Shown in pieces: positions 18,096-27,319 of a stretch of 64,000 bases of DNA. The notes beneath the pieces are model-generated. The model saw nothing but the letters and a program-made list of their open reading frames with translations, was not told the DNA's origin and did no database searches. Both the position numbers and the translations under genes were made by a program. This DNA is from Mitsuaria chitosanitabida ATCC BAA-476 = NBRC 102408 (GTDB lineage Bacteria > Pseudomonadota > Gammaproteobacteria > Burkholderiales > Burkholderiaceae_C), in assembly GCF_001598255.1 (NCBI RefSeq), contig NZ_BCYP01000026.1, positions 123,969 to 187,968 on the forward strand, in the 5' to 3' direction. Within the stretch, counting starts at the first letter, position 1. The number at the start of each line of letters is the position of its first letter.

Positions 18096-19148
18096 ATGTC
18101 CGCCCATCCGTCGTCCGCCGCCCCGTCCCGCCACGCATCCTCCGGAGGCGCTGCCGGATCGCCCTCCGAGGCGGCCAAGCCGGTGCTCGCGATCCATGGC
18201 GGCGCGGGCACGATCCTGCGGTCGCGGATGTCTGGCGTGATGGAGGCGGCCTACCGCGCCGAGCTGGCGAAGATCCTGGCCGACGGCGAGCGTCAGCTGG
18301 CGCGCGGCGACGCGGCGCTGGACGTGGCGATCGAGGCGGTGCGGCGGCTGGAGGAGTGCGAGCTTTTCAACGCCGGCAAGGGCGCGGTCTACACCGCCGA
18401 CGAGCGCCATGAGCTCGACGCCAGCGTGATGGACGGCCCCACGCGCCGGGCCGGCGCGGTGGCGGGCGTGACGCGGGTGCGCAATCCGGTGCTCGCGGCG
18501 CGGGCGGTCATGGAGCACAGCGGTCACGTGATGCTGATCGGCCCGGCGGCCGACACCTTCGCCTTCGAGCAGCAGCTCGAGCGGGTCGAGCCCGGCTGGT
18601 TCGGGACCCCGCAACGGCTGGCGCAGCTGCGCGTGGCTCAGGCGAGCGCGTCGGGTCAGGTGCTGGACCACGACGGCCAGACCCTGGCCGCCGCGGCCGC
18701 GACGCCCGAGGCGCCGCTGGACGAGCGCACCAAGTTCGGCACCGTCGGCGCGGTGGTGCGCGACGCCCAGGGGCGACTGGCGGCGGCGACCTCGACCGGC
18801 GGCATGACCAACAAGCGCTCGGGCCGGGTCGGCGACTCGCCCATCCTGGGCGCGGGCTGCTACGCGGACGCGCGGGTGGCGGTCTCCTGCACCGGCACCG
18901 GCGAGGCCTTCATGCGCCTGGCCGCCGCGCACGAGATCAGCGCGCTGATGCGCCTGGCCGGACAGCCCCTGGAGGCGGCCTGCCGGCGCGTGGTCTTCGA
19001 GGAGCTCCCCGTCGTCGGCGGGGAGGGCGGCCTGATCGCGGTCGACGACCAGGGCGGTGTCTGGCTCGGCTTCAACACCGAGGGCATGTATCGCGGCTGG
19101 GTCGAGGCGGGCGGCACGCCGGCGGTGGGCATCTACAAGGACGAATGA
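18096..19148 (+). CDS. Isoaspartyl peptidase/L-asparaginase (Ntn hydrolase)
   Basis: 350 aa with a ~30-residue Ser/Ala-rich N-terminal extension, then LAIHGGAGTI, the opening of type III asparaginases. FNAGKGAVYTADERHELDASVMDG is the conserved substrate-loop region. The autocleavage site and nucleophile Thr are in KFGTVGAVVRDAQG (the EcAIII-type GTVGAV), and SNKRSGRVGDSPILGAG is present in the near-identical form TNKRSGRVGDSPI. The precursor self-cleaves into alpha and beta subunits that hydrolyse isoaspartyl dipeptides and asparagine. It is divergent from the acyl-CoA dehydrogenases and stands alone. Confidence 0.93.
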   Translation: MSAHPSSAAPSRHASSGGAAGSPSEAAKPVLAIHGGAGTILRSRMSGVMEAAYRAELAKILADGERQLARGDAALDVAIEAVRRLEECELFNAGKGAVYTADERHELDASVMDGPTRRAGAVAGVTRVRNPVLAARAVMEHSGHVMLIGPAADTFAFEQQLERVEPGWFGTPQRLAQLRVAQASASGQVLDHDGQTLAAAAATPEAPLDERTKFGTVGAVVRDAQGRLAAATSTGGMTNKRSGRVGDSPILGAGCYADARVAVSCTGTGEAFMRLAAAHEISALMRLAGQPLEAACRRVVFEELPVVGGEGGLIAVDDQGGVWLGFNTEGMYRGWVEAGGTPAVGIYKDE

Positions 19149-19342
19149 GCGGCGGCGGACCGCCGGTGCCGGTGGGCGCGTCGCGGACAGCCGTGGCGGC
19201 CCCCGGGGCGCGGCATGACTTCAGGCTCCCGCGCCCGTCGTCCGGGGGTGTTATGGTGCGGGCCGCATTTGAGTTTGATTGACGACGAGCAGCCGGGCGC
19301 GGAGCGCCGCCCGGGGGCTCGCAAGAGGGGAGAGATGTCGCT

Positions 19343-20449
19343 GTGATTCCGTCGCTGCAATCCGAGGGGCTGGTCCTGGCCGAGGTCAATGGCTGCCTGG
19401 GCCTGATCACGCTGAACCGTCCGCAGGCGCTGAACGCGCTGTCGCTGGCCATGATCCGCGACATGACGGCGCTGCTGCGCGCCTGGGCCGCGGATCCGCG
19501 CATCGAGGCCGTGGCGGTGCTGGGCGCCGGCCGCGAGGGCAAGCCCGCGGCCTTCTGCGCCGGTGGCGACATCCGCTTCTTCCATCAGGCGGCGCTGGCC
19601 GGCGACGAGGCGCTGGAAGCCTTCTTCACCGAGGAATACGCGCTCAATCACCTGATCCACCAGTTCCCCAAGCCCTACATCGCGCTGATGGACGGCGTGG
19701 TGATGGGCGGCGGCATGGGCATCAGCCAGGGCGCCAAGCTGCGCGTGCTGACCGAGCATTCCAAGCTGGCCATGCCCGAGACCAACATCGGCCTGTTCCC
19801 CGACGTGGGCGGCGGCTACTTCCTGTCGCGCTGCCCCGGCCACAGCGGCGAGTGGCTGGCGCTGACCGGCCAGGTCATCGGCGCGGGCGACGCGATCGAG
19901 CTGGGCCTGGGCGACGTCTTCGTCAAGAGCGCCGAGCTGCCGGCCATCGTCGAGGCCTTCCGGTCTGGCGCGCAGGACAGCGCCGAGCACGTGGTCGCCA
20001 CCGTCATGGAGCGCGCCGACCTCGCGCCGATGGCCGAGCACTGGGAAGCCCGCGCGCTGATCAACCGCCACTTCCAGGCGGACTCGGTGCCGGCGCTGTT
20101 CGCGTCGCTGGCCGCCGACAGCGACCCCTGGGCCGCGCACACCCTGGAGACGCTGCGCAAGCGCTCCCCGCTGATGATGGCGGTGACGCTGGAACAGATC
20201 CGCCGCGCCCGCGGCCTGTCGCTGGCCGACGACCTGCGCATGGAGCGCGACCTGGTGCACCGCAGCTTCCACCTGCGCCCGGGCGCCGCGAGCGAGACCG
20301 TCGAGGGCATCCGCGCGCTGGCGGTCGACAAGGATCATCAGCCCCGCTGGAACCCGGCCCGGGTCGAGGACGTGACCCGCGCCCAGGTCGAGGCCTTCTT
20401 CCAGAGCCCCTGGACCGCGGCCGCCCACCCGCTGCGCGGCCTGAACTGA
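19343..20449 (+). CDS. 3-hydroxyisobutyryl-CoA hydrolase-like enoyl-CoA hydratase family protein
   Basis: 368 aa from a GTG at 19343 preceded by GAGGGGAGAG; an ATG 8 nt upstream is out of frame. Crotonase fold: GLITLNRPQALNALSL, the oxyanion-hole segment FCAGGDIRFF, and VMGGGMGISQGAKLRVLTE, PETNIGLFPDVGGGYFLSR. The length and the Glu-rich second half match the ECH_2/HIBYL-CoA hydrolase subfamily rather than 260-aa hydratases. The role would be thioester hydrolysis in valine breakdown. No valine-pathway genes are next to it. Confidence 0.87.
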   Translation: MIPSLQSEGLVLAEVNGCLGLITLNRPQALNALSLAMIRDMTALLRAWAADPRIEAVAVLGAGREGKPAAFCAGGDIRFFHQAALAGDEALEAFFTEEYALNHLIHQFPKPYIALMDGVVMGGGMGISQGAKLRVLTEHSKLAMPETNIGLFPDVGGGYFLSRCPGHSGEWLALTGQVIGAGDAIELGLGDVFVKSAELPAIVEAFRSGAQDSAEHVVATVMERADLAPMAEHWEARALINRHFQADSVPALFASLAADSDPWAAHTLETLRKRSPLMMAVTLEQIRRARGLSLADDLRMERDLVHRSFHLRPGAASETVEGIRALAVDKDHQPRWNPARVEDVTRAQVEAFFQSPWTAAAHPLRGLN

Positions 20450-20495
20450 GGCGACGGCGCGGACCGCGCCGACCGGCCCGTCGATTGCTCCCCCC

Positions 20496-20517
20496 AGCGC
20501 CCCGTCATCGGGGCGCT
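20496..20517 (+). terminator. Hairpin terminator after the crotonase gene
   Basis: Perfect 8-bp stem AGCGCCCC/GGGGCGCT with a 6-nt loop, 47 nt after the stop; no T-run. The remaining bases up to 20670 show no other feature I can support. Confidence 0.55.
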
Positions 20518-20670
20518 CCGCATGCCGGGGGGGCCCCGGTGCCCGTCCCCCCGCGAATACGGGCCCTGTCCTTAGGAAAAGCGTCATCACTCCTCCTTAA
20601 CGTGCGCCTTTCGGGCCATGGCGCGCAGGCGTCCCGGCACTCGTCGATGGCTGGATCCGGAGGGGGACGA

Positions 20671-22827
20671 ATGAAGAAGAAGACGGCGCGCGCGCCGCTG
20701 GGCCGCGTGGCCTGGGCCTGTGTCCTGGGTTGCGGCGCCGCGCTCCCCGCGGCCTGGGCCGGGCAGGGCGAGGCGGAGCCCGCGCGCAAGCCGGCCGTGA
20801 CCGAGTCCTCGCCCCTGGCCAGCGCCGGCCCCGTGCCGCTGGAGCGGGTGGAGCTCAGCGGCCGGCACTACGACAACGGGCTGGGCAGCGCCGATGCCGC
20901 GTCGCAGGGCGCCATCCGGGCGGAACTGCTCAAGAGCCGTCCCGCGTTGCGGCCGGGCGAGGTGCTCGAGTTCGTCCCCGGCCTGATCGTCACGCAGCAC
21001 AGCGGCGACGGGAAGGCCAACCAGTACTTCCTGCGCGGCTTCAACCTGGACCATGGGACCGACTTCGCCACCACGGTGATGGGGCTGCCGGTCAACATGC
21101 CGACGCACGCGCACGGCCAGGGTTACGCGGACCTGAACTTCCTGATTCCGGAACTGGTCGAGCGCATCGACTACCGCAAGGGGCCGTACTTCGCGCGCAA
21201 CGGGGACTTCGCGGCGGCGGGCTCGGCGGACATCCAGTACCAGCGACGCCTGGACGCGCCGTTCGCGAGCCTCACCCTCGGCGAGGGGCGCTACCGCCGC
21301 GCACTGGCGGCCGGTTCGACCGAGGTGGGCGCGGGGATGCAGCTGCTCGGCGCCGTCGAGGCGATGGGCAACGACGGCCCCTGGCAGCTCCCCGAGGCCC
21401 TGAACCGGCGCAACCTGGTGCTGAGCCTGTCCGGCGGCACGGGCGAGGACCGCTGGCGCGTGGGGCTGATGGACTACCGCGCGGACTGGACCTCGACGGA
21501 CCAGGTGCCGCAACGCCTGATCGACGCGGGCCGCTTCGAGGGCCGACCCTTCGGGCGCTTCGACGCCATCGATCCCACCGACGGCGGCCGCACGCGCCGC
21601 GGCAGCCTGTCGGGCGAATGGTCGCGCGACGCCGAGGGCGCCAGCACCCGCGTCGCCGCCTATGCGATGAGCTACCAGCTGTCGCTGTACTCGAATTTCA
21701 CCTACGCGATGGAGCGGCCGGACACCGGCGACCAGTTCGCGCAGCAGGACGACCGCAAGGTCTACGGTGCCAGCGCCAGCCACGCGGTCGACCACACGCT
21801 GGGCGGATTGCCGGCGCGCAGCGAGCTCGGGGTGCAGCTGCGACAGGACCGCGCACGGGTCGGCCTGTTCGACACCGAGGCCCGCGCGGTGATCGGCACC
21901 ACGCGCGACGATCGCGTGCGGGAGACGCTGGTCGGGATCCACGGCCAGACCAGCGTGGAGCTGACGCCCTGGGCGCGCACGGTGATCGGCGTGCGCGCGG
22001 ATCAGGCGCGCTTCCGCGTGGACAGCCTGGGCAAGCTGGAGAACTCCGGCTCGGCGCGGGCGACGCTGGTGTCGCCGAAGTTCTCGCTGGTGCTCGGCCC
22101 CTGGGCGAAGACCGAGTTCTTCGTCGACGCGGGTCGGGGCTTCCACAGCAACGACGCGCGCGGCGTGACGGCGCGGGTCGACCCGCGCAGCGGGGATCCC
22201 GTCGATCCGGTGCCAGGTCTTGTCAAGGCGCGGGGGATGGAGCTCGGCCTGCGGACGGAATGGCTGCCGGGGCTGCAGAGCTCGCTGGCGTTGTGGAAGC
22301 TGGACTTCGATTCGGAGCTGGTCTACGTCGGCGATGCCGGCGCGACCGAGGCCAACCGGCCGAGCCGGCGGCGCGGGATCGAGTGGAACAACCGCTACGT
22401 GCCGCTGCCCTGGCTGCTGATCGACGCGGACCTGGCGTGGACCCATGCGCGCTTCTCGGATGCGGATCCGGCGGGGGATCGCATCCCCAATGCGGTGGAC
22501 CGGGTCGCGTCGGTGGGGGTGACAGTGCGGGAGCTGGGGCCGTGGTCGGCCAGCCTGCAATGGCGTTACCTGGGCAGCGCGGCGCTGATCGAGGACGACA
22601 GCGTCCGCTCGCGGCCCTCGCTGACGACCAACCTGCGGGTGAGCCGGCGCTTCGGCGCGAAGACGGCGCTGACGCTGGACGTCTTCAATCTCCTCGACCG
22701 CAAGGTCAACGACATCGAGTACTTCTACGAATCGCGCCTGCCCGGCGAGGCCGCGCCAGTGGCGGATCGCCACGTGCATCCCGCCGAGCCGCGCACGGTC
22801 CGCGTGACGCTGCGCCGCAGCTTCTGA
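20671..22827 (+). CDS. TonB-dependent outer-membrane receptor
   Basis: 718 aa from 20671, with GGAGGGGG at 20659-20666; the frame is open far upstream but without coding character. A signal peptide (MKKKTARAPLGRVAWACVLG, cleavage near AWA) is followed by a plug domain with VLEFVPGLIVTQHSGDGKAN, FLRGFNLDHGTDFATTVMG, THAHGQGYADLNFLIPELVE and RIDYRKGPYFARNGDF. The beta-barrel follows and ends in a terminal Phe (VTLRRSF), as required for outer-membrane assembly. The substrate is unknown: the plug does not look like a classic siderophore receptor and no uptake genes are adjacent. Confidence 0.92.
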   Translation: MKKKTARAPLGRVAWACVLGCGAALPAAWAGQGEAEPARKPAVTESSPLASAGPVPLERVELSGRHYDNGLGSADAASQGAIRAELLKSRPALRPGEVLEFVPGLIVTQHSGDGKANQYFLRGFNLDHGTDFATTVMGLPVNMPTHAHGQGYADLNFLIPELVERIDYRKGPYFARNGDFAAAGSADIQYQRRLDAPFASLTLGEGRYRRALAAGSTEVGAGMQLLGAVEAMGNDGPWQLPEALNRRNLVLSLSGGTGEDRWRVGLMDYRADWTSTDQVPQRLIDAGRFEGRPFGRFDAIDPTDGGRTRRGSLSGEWSRDAEGASTRVAAYAMSYQLSLYSNFTYAMERPDTGDQFAQQDDRKVYGASASHAVDHTLGGLPARSELGVQLRQDRARVGLFDTEARAVIGTTRDDRVRETLVGIHGQTSVELTPWARTVIGVRADQARFRVDSLGKLENSGSARATLVSPKFSLVLGPWAKTEFFVDAGRGFHSNDARGVTARVDPRSGDPVDPVPGLVKARGMELGLRTEWLPGLQSSLALWKLDFDSELVYVGDAGATEANRPSRRRGIEWNNRYVPLPWLLIDADLAWTHARFSDADPAGDRIPNAVDRVASVGVTVRELGPWSASLQWRYLGSAALIEDDSVRSRPSLTTNLRVSRRFGAKTALTLDVFNLLDRKVNDIEYFYESRLPGEAAPVADRHVHPAEPRTVRVTLRRSF

Positions 22828-22866
22828 GGCGCAAGTGGCGCCGCCCTCCCGTGTTCGCGGGAGGGC

Positions 22867-22897
22867 ACTGACCTACTCGAATCAGTTCCCCCATCGG
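22867..22897 (+). repeat. 31-nt conserved block upstream of HEPN cassette, copy 1
   Basis: Starts ACTGACCT and ends TTCCCCCATCGG. It matches 33078-33108 at 28 of 31 positions. It lies 96 nt before the first start codon of cassette 1; the other copy lies 90 nt before that of cassette 2. The downstream leader sequences are not alike, so the block itself is under selection or is a recent common boundary. It may be a promoter, an operator or a recombination edge. Confidence 0.75.
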
Positions 22898-22993
22898 CTC
22901 CGCATCTTGGTGGATATCGCCCGGAGGCCGACCGCTCCGAAACTTTGGACGCCTCGGCGCCGTTGCCGAGCGCGCAGCGGAAGGAGTGGCGAG

Positions 22994-23563
22994 ATGATGG
23001 TGATGGACAACGGGACGGCGGAGCCGTTCATCAAGTACCCGTTCGACGAGGGGATCTCGGGCGAGGAGTGGCATGACCGGATGCCCGGGTTGCTGGCCCT
23101 GACGCGGATGCTCCGCTATCCCGAATTCGTCTTCGGCGAGGCGTCGGAGCGCGAGGCTCGCGAACCCGACGAGGTCATCGATTGGGATCAGGTGCCTCAT
23201 GAGATTAGACGCTACCTGGAGTACTGGGATACGGGGTGCGGCGCGGCGATGCTGCTGATCGAAGTCGCGGCCAACATCGTGCGTCGGCATGGCGCGAGGA
23301 TCTGCCGCGGTGACCCCTCGATCGACTTCATGTGGGAGGACGACACGATGACCGTCATCGTCGATCTGAGCATCGACGCCCCGTGCGAGACGATCAGCGA
23401 GATGAACCGGGAGCTCTGCAGCATGGCGCTCTTCCTCGACATTCCGCATCGGGGCTTCAGCTTCTACTTCACGGTCGGTGAGGGCGCCGAGGCGGAGGTC
23501 GAAGCCTCGCTGGAACGAGAGCTCGAGCGGCATCGGGCGCTGGGGCTCGATATCGGAGATTGA
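22994..23563 (+). CDS. Hypothetical protein, first gene of HEPN cassette 1
   Basis: 189 aa from ATG 22994 with AAGGAG at 22981-22986. I do not recognise a named domain. It is acidic, soluble, and predicted alpha/beta. A hand alignment shows it is a distant homologue of the 181-aa protein at 33199: both have LR-x-P-x-x-V/L-FG-D/E near the start, then DWD-x-V, then RI-x-RG-D/N-P, an acidic strand (VDLSIDA versus YGLQIDA), and a Gly-x-x-F-x-F/W-F-T strand near the end (FSFYFTVGEGAE). The second gene follows after 2 nt. It may be the partner or antitoxin of the HEPN protein (inference). Confidence 0.75.
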   Translation: MMVMDNGTAEPFIKYPFDEGISGEEWHDRMPGLLALTRMLRYPEFVFGEASEREAREPDEVIDWDQVPHEIRRYLEYWDTGCGAAMLLIEVAANIVRRHGARICRGDPSIDFMWEDDTMTVIVDLSIDAPCETISEMNRELCSMALFLDIPHRGFSFYFTVGEGAEAEVEASLERELERHRALGLDIGD

Positions 23564-23565
23564 GC

Positions 23566-23952
23566 ATGGCCGTCAAGCCTGAACAACTGCACGCGCTGGC
23601 TGAAACGCAGTCCCGGCAACGCGGAGAGGCGTGGCGTCGATCCGCCATTTCTCGGGCCTACTACGCGTCCTTTCATTTTTGCGCGGAGTGGGAGCGCCGC
23701 CTCCCTCGAAAGGGGAAATCGGGCAAAAGCACTTTCGGCGTCCACCAACGCCTGATCGAACGACTTGGAAGCCCGGATGGGGCATGCTCATTGAATCAAC
23801 AGGCACGTTCCAAGGAGCTCGGGAACCTTCTGCGAAAGCAGAAGGAACGTCGAGTGAAGGCGGATTACCGACTTCCATCGTCTGTCAGGGCTGAGGAGCT
23901 TGAGGAACAAATGGAAGACGTCCGGCAGGTCTTCCGCGTCTGCGCCAGCTGA
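23566..23952 (+). CDS. HEPN/UPF0332-type protein, second gene of cassette 1
   Basis: 128 aa, all-helical by composition. The segment AISRAYYASFHFCAEW matches the core of HEPN/UPF0332 proteins (SRAYYA-x-F), followed by His60 in GVHQRLIERL and a KADY segment before a final helix, the order seen in that family. Arg30 and His37 form an R-x6-H motif, within the R-x4-6-H range of HEPN ribonucleases. It aligns without gaps to the protein at 33735 over the first 101 residues with about 42 identities by hand count. Base composition is less GC-rich than its neighbours. Activity as an RNase toxin is inference. Confidence 0.78.
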   Translation: MAVKPEQLHALAETQSRQRGEAWRRSAISRAYYASFHFCAEWERRLPRKGKSGKSTFGVHQRLIERLGSPDGACSLNQQARSKELGNLLRKQKERRVKADYRLPSSVRAEELEEQMEDVRQVFRVCAS

Positions 23953-24012
23953 ACCAGGCCGATGCGCCCGCGCGCATCGGCCTGGTGGTTCACGCCTCGC
24001 GGAGCAGGGCGA

Positions 24013-24630
24013 TCAGGGCTTGCGCTGGCGACGCGCCACCACGCCCAGCGCGGCCAGGCCGGCGAGCATCAGCGCGTAGGACTCGGGTTCCGGCACGGCG
24101 TTCAGCGACACGTTGTCGAAGGCGACGGAGGTGCCGTTGCTGAAGGCGATCGAATGACCCGTGCCCGCGAAGGCCAGCGCGATCCGGTCCCAGTGGCAGA
24201 AGGTCGAGTCGGCGCAACCCGCGTTGGCGTTGGCCGAGAAATCGAAGCTGCCCAGCAGCGAGCCCGTGCCGTTCAGGCCACTGTAGACGGAGATGCCGCC
24301 CGCCAGCGCCGCGGCCGCCGAGTAGAACAGCGACACCTCGCCCGCGAAGCCCTGCGCGAAATTCAGGTAGGCCGGCACGTCGAAGGTGAACATCACGCCG
24401 CCCATCGTCGGGGCGTTGCTGTAGTAGTTGCCGCTGGGCGTGTCGGCCATGCCGTCGTTGCTCAGGGCCAGCGCGCCCTCGCTGAACACCACGCCCTTGG
24501 ACGCGTAGTAGTCGGCGACCGGGCCGAAGCTCGTCGGGCCGTCGAAGTCGATGGTGACGACGTTGGCCGAGGCGGGGAGGGCGCTCAGCGCGGCAACGGC
24601 CGCGAGCGCGGAAAGGACAACACGCTTCAT
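24013..24630 (-). CDS. PEP-CTERM sorting-signal protein
   Basis: 205 aa from MKRVVLSALAAVAALSALPASA, a signal peptide, with GGAG upstream. The mature part is rich in Gly, Ser, Ala and Phe (VVTIDFDGPTSFGPV, GNYYSNAPTMGG), as in secreted adhesive or envelope proteins. The C terminus carries VPEPESYALMLAGLAALG and then a basic tail (ARRQRKP): the PEP motif, a hydrophobic span and Arg residues. An exosortase, expected elsewhere in the genome, would process it. It is convergent with the HEPN cassette and divergent from the PHP-like gene. Confidence 0.92.
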   Translation of the reverse strand: MKRVVLSALAAVAALSALPASANVVTIDFDGPTSFGPVADYYASKGVVFSEGALALSNDGMADTPSGNYYSNAPTMGGVMFTFDVPAYLNFAQGFAGEVSLFYSAAAALAGGISVYSGLNGTGSLLGSFDFSANANAGCADSTFCHWDRIALAFAGTGHSIAFSNGTSVAFDNVSLNAVPEPESYALMLAGLAALGVVARRQRKP

Positions 24631-24866
24631 GGAATGGCTCCAGCTGGGGTCAGGTCTCGACCCATGTGATCGGGAGGTCGCAGTCTCGAATTCCATGAAG
24701 GCAGTTGCGTGACGGAACGCACAGTCCGAGGGTTTCCCGCGTCCCTCATTTCAGGTGACTCCTCCAGAGCAAACGCCACCGATCTGTCACGGCTCGGTCA
24801 AGGCCCCTGCCTACGCTGCGCGTGATTTTTCGCACGTGGTCCTTGGAATAACCTGGAGAAGAAATC

Positions 24867-27119
24867 ATGCGTTTCCCTTTCGCGCGGCGTGACGTCGCCA
24901 TCGCGGCCCTCGCCGCCCTGGGCTCGACCAGCCTGACGCTCGCCCCGGCCTCGGTGTCGGCCGCCGGCAAGACCCCCGGCCGCTACGTCAGCGGCGACTT
25001 CCACAACCACACCACCTGCTCGGACGGCTCGATCTCGATGCAGAAGCTGGTGAAGAAGGCCACCGACAAGCAGGACACCCCCTGGGGCCTGGACTGGTTC
25101 GTGCAAGCCGGCCACGGCGGCAACGGCAACCGCAACTGCACGCTGGTCGAGGACGCCTCGCTGTCCACGCCGGCCTACCCCTACGTCGCCGGCAAGGGCC
25201 CGGACACGACCTGGACGGCCAGCATCGGCGCGGCCGCCATCAAGGGCGACAACGGTGGCGTGGGCGGCAACGGCAACATGTGGCGCTGGCAGTCCATCCA
25301 GGAGTACCAGTACCCGGTGCTGGAGTACCTGGCCGCGCTGCGCAACCAGCCGCTGTTCATCGGCATGGAATCGGTGGTGGCCGGCCATGAGCACACCTCC
25401 ATGTCCATCGTGACCGGCCAGATGCCGATGGCGCTGGACAACGCCACGCTGCCCGCGTCGGGCAGCTACGCGGCGCTGGGCAACGCCAACGCGCTGGCCC
25501 AATGGTCCTACTGCTTCGACCGTGGCGACACCGACAAGAGCCGCGGCAACGTGACCGGCTCGGCCGTGGGCAACAACTGGAACTGCGCGGTCCCGGGCAG
25601 CAACAGCACGGCCGACGTCAGCTGGAACGCGCAGGCCCAGAAGCTGCTGCCGGCCAGCGGCGCCGGCGTCGGCACGCGCGGCCACCTCAAGACGCTGGAA
25701 GCGCTGAAGTGGATGGCCCAGTACCACCCCGACACCAGCTACTACGTGCCCGCCCACCTGGAGCGCGCCGGCCCGTTCTACGCCGACGGCAACCAGGGCT
25801 TCAACGTCGAGCATCTGCGCAACTTCAACAACACCGCGCCGGGCGTCGCCTTCGGCTTCGAGTCGCAGCCGGGTCACGGCGCCTCGAGCAACCGCGGCGA
25901 GTACCAGGTCAACCGCAACACCTTCGGCACGCAGAAGGTGGACTCGGTCGGCGGCACGACCTTCGGCGGCACCGGCGTGTACGCCGGCATCGTCGGCGGC
26001 GTGTGGGATTCGCTGCTGGGTGAAGGCCGCAACTTCTGGTTCTTCGCGAGCTCCGACTGGCACAACCGGGGCAGCTTCGGTCCGGACGACCGCCGCTCGA
26101 CCCAGGACTTCTATCCGGGCGAGTACCAGCGCACCTACGTGATGGTCCGCAACGCCGCCGACAAGCTGCGTCCGCAGACCATCGTCAACGGCCTGCGCTC
26201 GGGCAACGCCTGGTCGACCACCGGTCAGCTGATCGACCGCCTGGCGCTGGTCGTGTGCGCGTCCTACCCCGGCCCGGCCGCGCGCAGCAGCGCCTCGGTC
26301 GAGGCCCTGGCTCTGAACGCCGCCACCGGCAACACCGACACCGACATCGCCGGCTGCGCCACGATGGGCGAGAAGCTGGTCGTGCGTCCGGGCGCGGAAC
26401 TGGTCGTCGCGGTCGCGCTGCGCGATCCGGCGGGCACGAACTACTCGCCGTACGCGTTCCCGAATCCGTCGCTGCTGCAGGTCGGCATCAACCAGCCGAT
26501 CAACCAGCCGGTGCTGGACCACGTGGACCTGATCCGCGGCCTGGTCAGCGGCTACCGCCAGCCCGGCGCGGCCGACTACGCCGGCGAATGGCCGCGCAAC
26601 ACCGACTGGCTGCGCACCGACGGCACGACCACCGGCCTGGCCAACGTGCCGGCCGCGGCCAAGAACACGACGGCCGCGGTCATCCGCACCTTCAACGGCG
26701 CGGGCGCGTCCCCGTGGGTCAAGGTCAGCTCGGGCGTCGACAACACCGGCTTCCTGAAGATGAGCTACCGCATCCCCGCGGTGACGGCCTCCCAGTACGT
26801 GCGCCTGCGCGGCACCAACATGCCGGCCTCGGTGCCCTACGAGACCGACGCCAGCGGCAATCCGCTCGCCGACCTGTACACCAACGCCAACGACACGTCC
26901 AAGCTGCGCATCCCCTGCACGACGGTGGGCAGCAACGTGCCGGTCAACGGCACGACCTACACCGGCAACGCCATCGACGGCTGCCCGGCCCACCTGCCGG
27001 TGGTCGGCGGCCAGAAGTACGTGGCCTACGACGTGGCGGCCTGGTCGGACCTGTGGTTCTACAGCAACCCGGTCTACATCGAGGTCAGCGGCTCCACCAC
27101 GGTGGCCGGCGTCAAGTGA
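24867..27119 (+). CDS. Large exported PHP-like metallohydrolase
   Basis: 750 aa with a twin-Arg-containing export signal (RRDVAIAALAALGSTSLTLAP, cleavage near SAA). The mature protein opens YVSGDFHNHTTCSDGSISM, the first metal motif of the PHP superfamily (HxH then D). GMESVVAGHEHTSMS and FFASSDWHNRGSF supply the further His/Asp ligands. This suggests a divalent-metal phosphoesterase-like fold, periplasmic or secreted. The C-terminal ~250 residues are Asn/Thr-rich and look like an extra beta domain. GGAGAA lies upstream of the ATG. A PpiC/HupE operon follows. Substrate unknown. Confidence 0.72.
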   Translation: MRFPFARRDVAIAALAALGSTSLTLAPASVSAAGKTPGRYVSGDFHNHTTCSDGSISMQKLVKKATDKQDTPWGLDWFVQAGHGGNGNRNCTLVEDASLSTPAYPYVAGKGPDTTWTASIGAAAIKGDNGGVGGNGNMWRWQSIQEYQYPVLEYLAALRNQPLFIGMESVVAGHEHTSMSIVTGQMPMALDNATLPASGSYAALGNANALAQWSYCFDRGDTDKSRGNVTGSAVGNNWNCAVPGSNSTADVSWNAQAQKLLPASGAGVGTRGHLKTLEALKWMAQYHPDTSYYVPAHLERAGPFYADGNQGFNVEHLRNFNNTAPGVAFGFESQPGHGASSNRGEYQVNRNTFGTQKVDSVGGTTFGGTGVYAGIVGGVWDSLLGEGRNFWFFASSDWHNRGSFGPDDRRSTQDFYPGEYQRTYVMVRNAADKLRPQTIVNGLRSGNAWSTTGQLIDRLALVVCASYPGPAARSSASVEALALNAATGNTDTDIAGCATMGEKLVVRPGAELVVAVALRDPAGTNYSPYAFPNPSLLQVGINQPINQPVLDHVDLIRGLVSGYRQPGAADYAGEWPRNTDWLRTDGTTTGLANVPAAAKNTTAAVIRTFNGAGASPWVKVSSGVDNTGFLKMSYRIPAVTASQYVRLRGTNMPASVPYETDASGNPLADLYTNANDTSKLRIPCTTVGSNVPVNGTTYTGNAIDGCPAHLPVVGGQKYVAYDVAAWSDLWFYSNPVYIEVSGSTTVAGVK

Positions 27120-27139
27120 CGTCCTGACCCGGCAGACCC

Positions 27140-27238
27140 GATGGACACGGCCCGGCGTGGCCGACCTCGCGCGCGGTCGCGCCTCCCGGCGACGGGACGC
27201 GATCGCCGCGAGTCGATCCGGCCGGCGCCGTGTCCATC
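27140..27238. repeat. Perfect 12-bp inverted repeat, 75-nt spacer
   Basis: GATGGACACGGC at 27140-27151 and its exact complement at 27227-27238. The spacer is itself very GC-rich. It begins 20 nt after the PHP-like stop and ends 81 nt before the next ATG, so it could be a terminator or a leader structure of the following operon. Confidence 0.5.
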
Positions 27239-27319
27239 GACGCTCCAGCGCCGCGCGGCAACGCGCGGCGCATTCGCATTTCGGCAGCTCCCGATCTCTT
27301 CGCTTCGACGCACGACACC

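Noticed and set aside
19279..20670. Upstream extension of the TonB receptor frame, open for over 1.3 kb
   Set aside because: It runs out of frame across the crotonase gene, which is a complete enzyme; the receptor has its own ribosome site and signal peptide at 20671.
27230..27319. GTG start at 27230 for the PpiC-like gene
   Set aside because: It would lie inside the right arm of the 12-bp inverted repeat and add a non-conserved Arg-rich tail; the ATG at 27320 is more plausible, although neither has a clear ribosome site.
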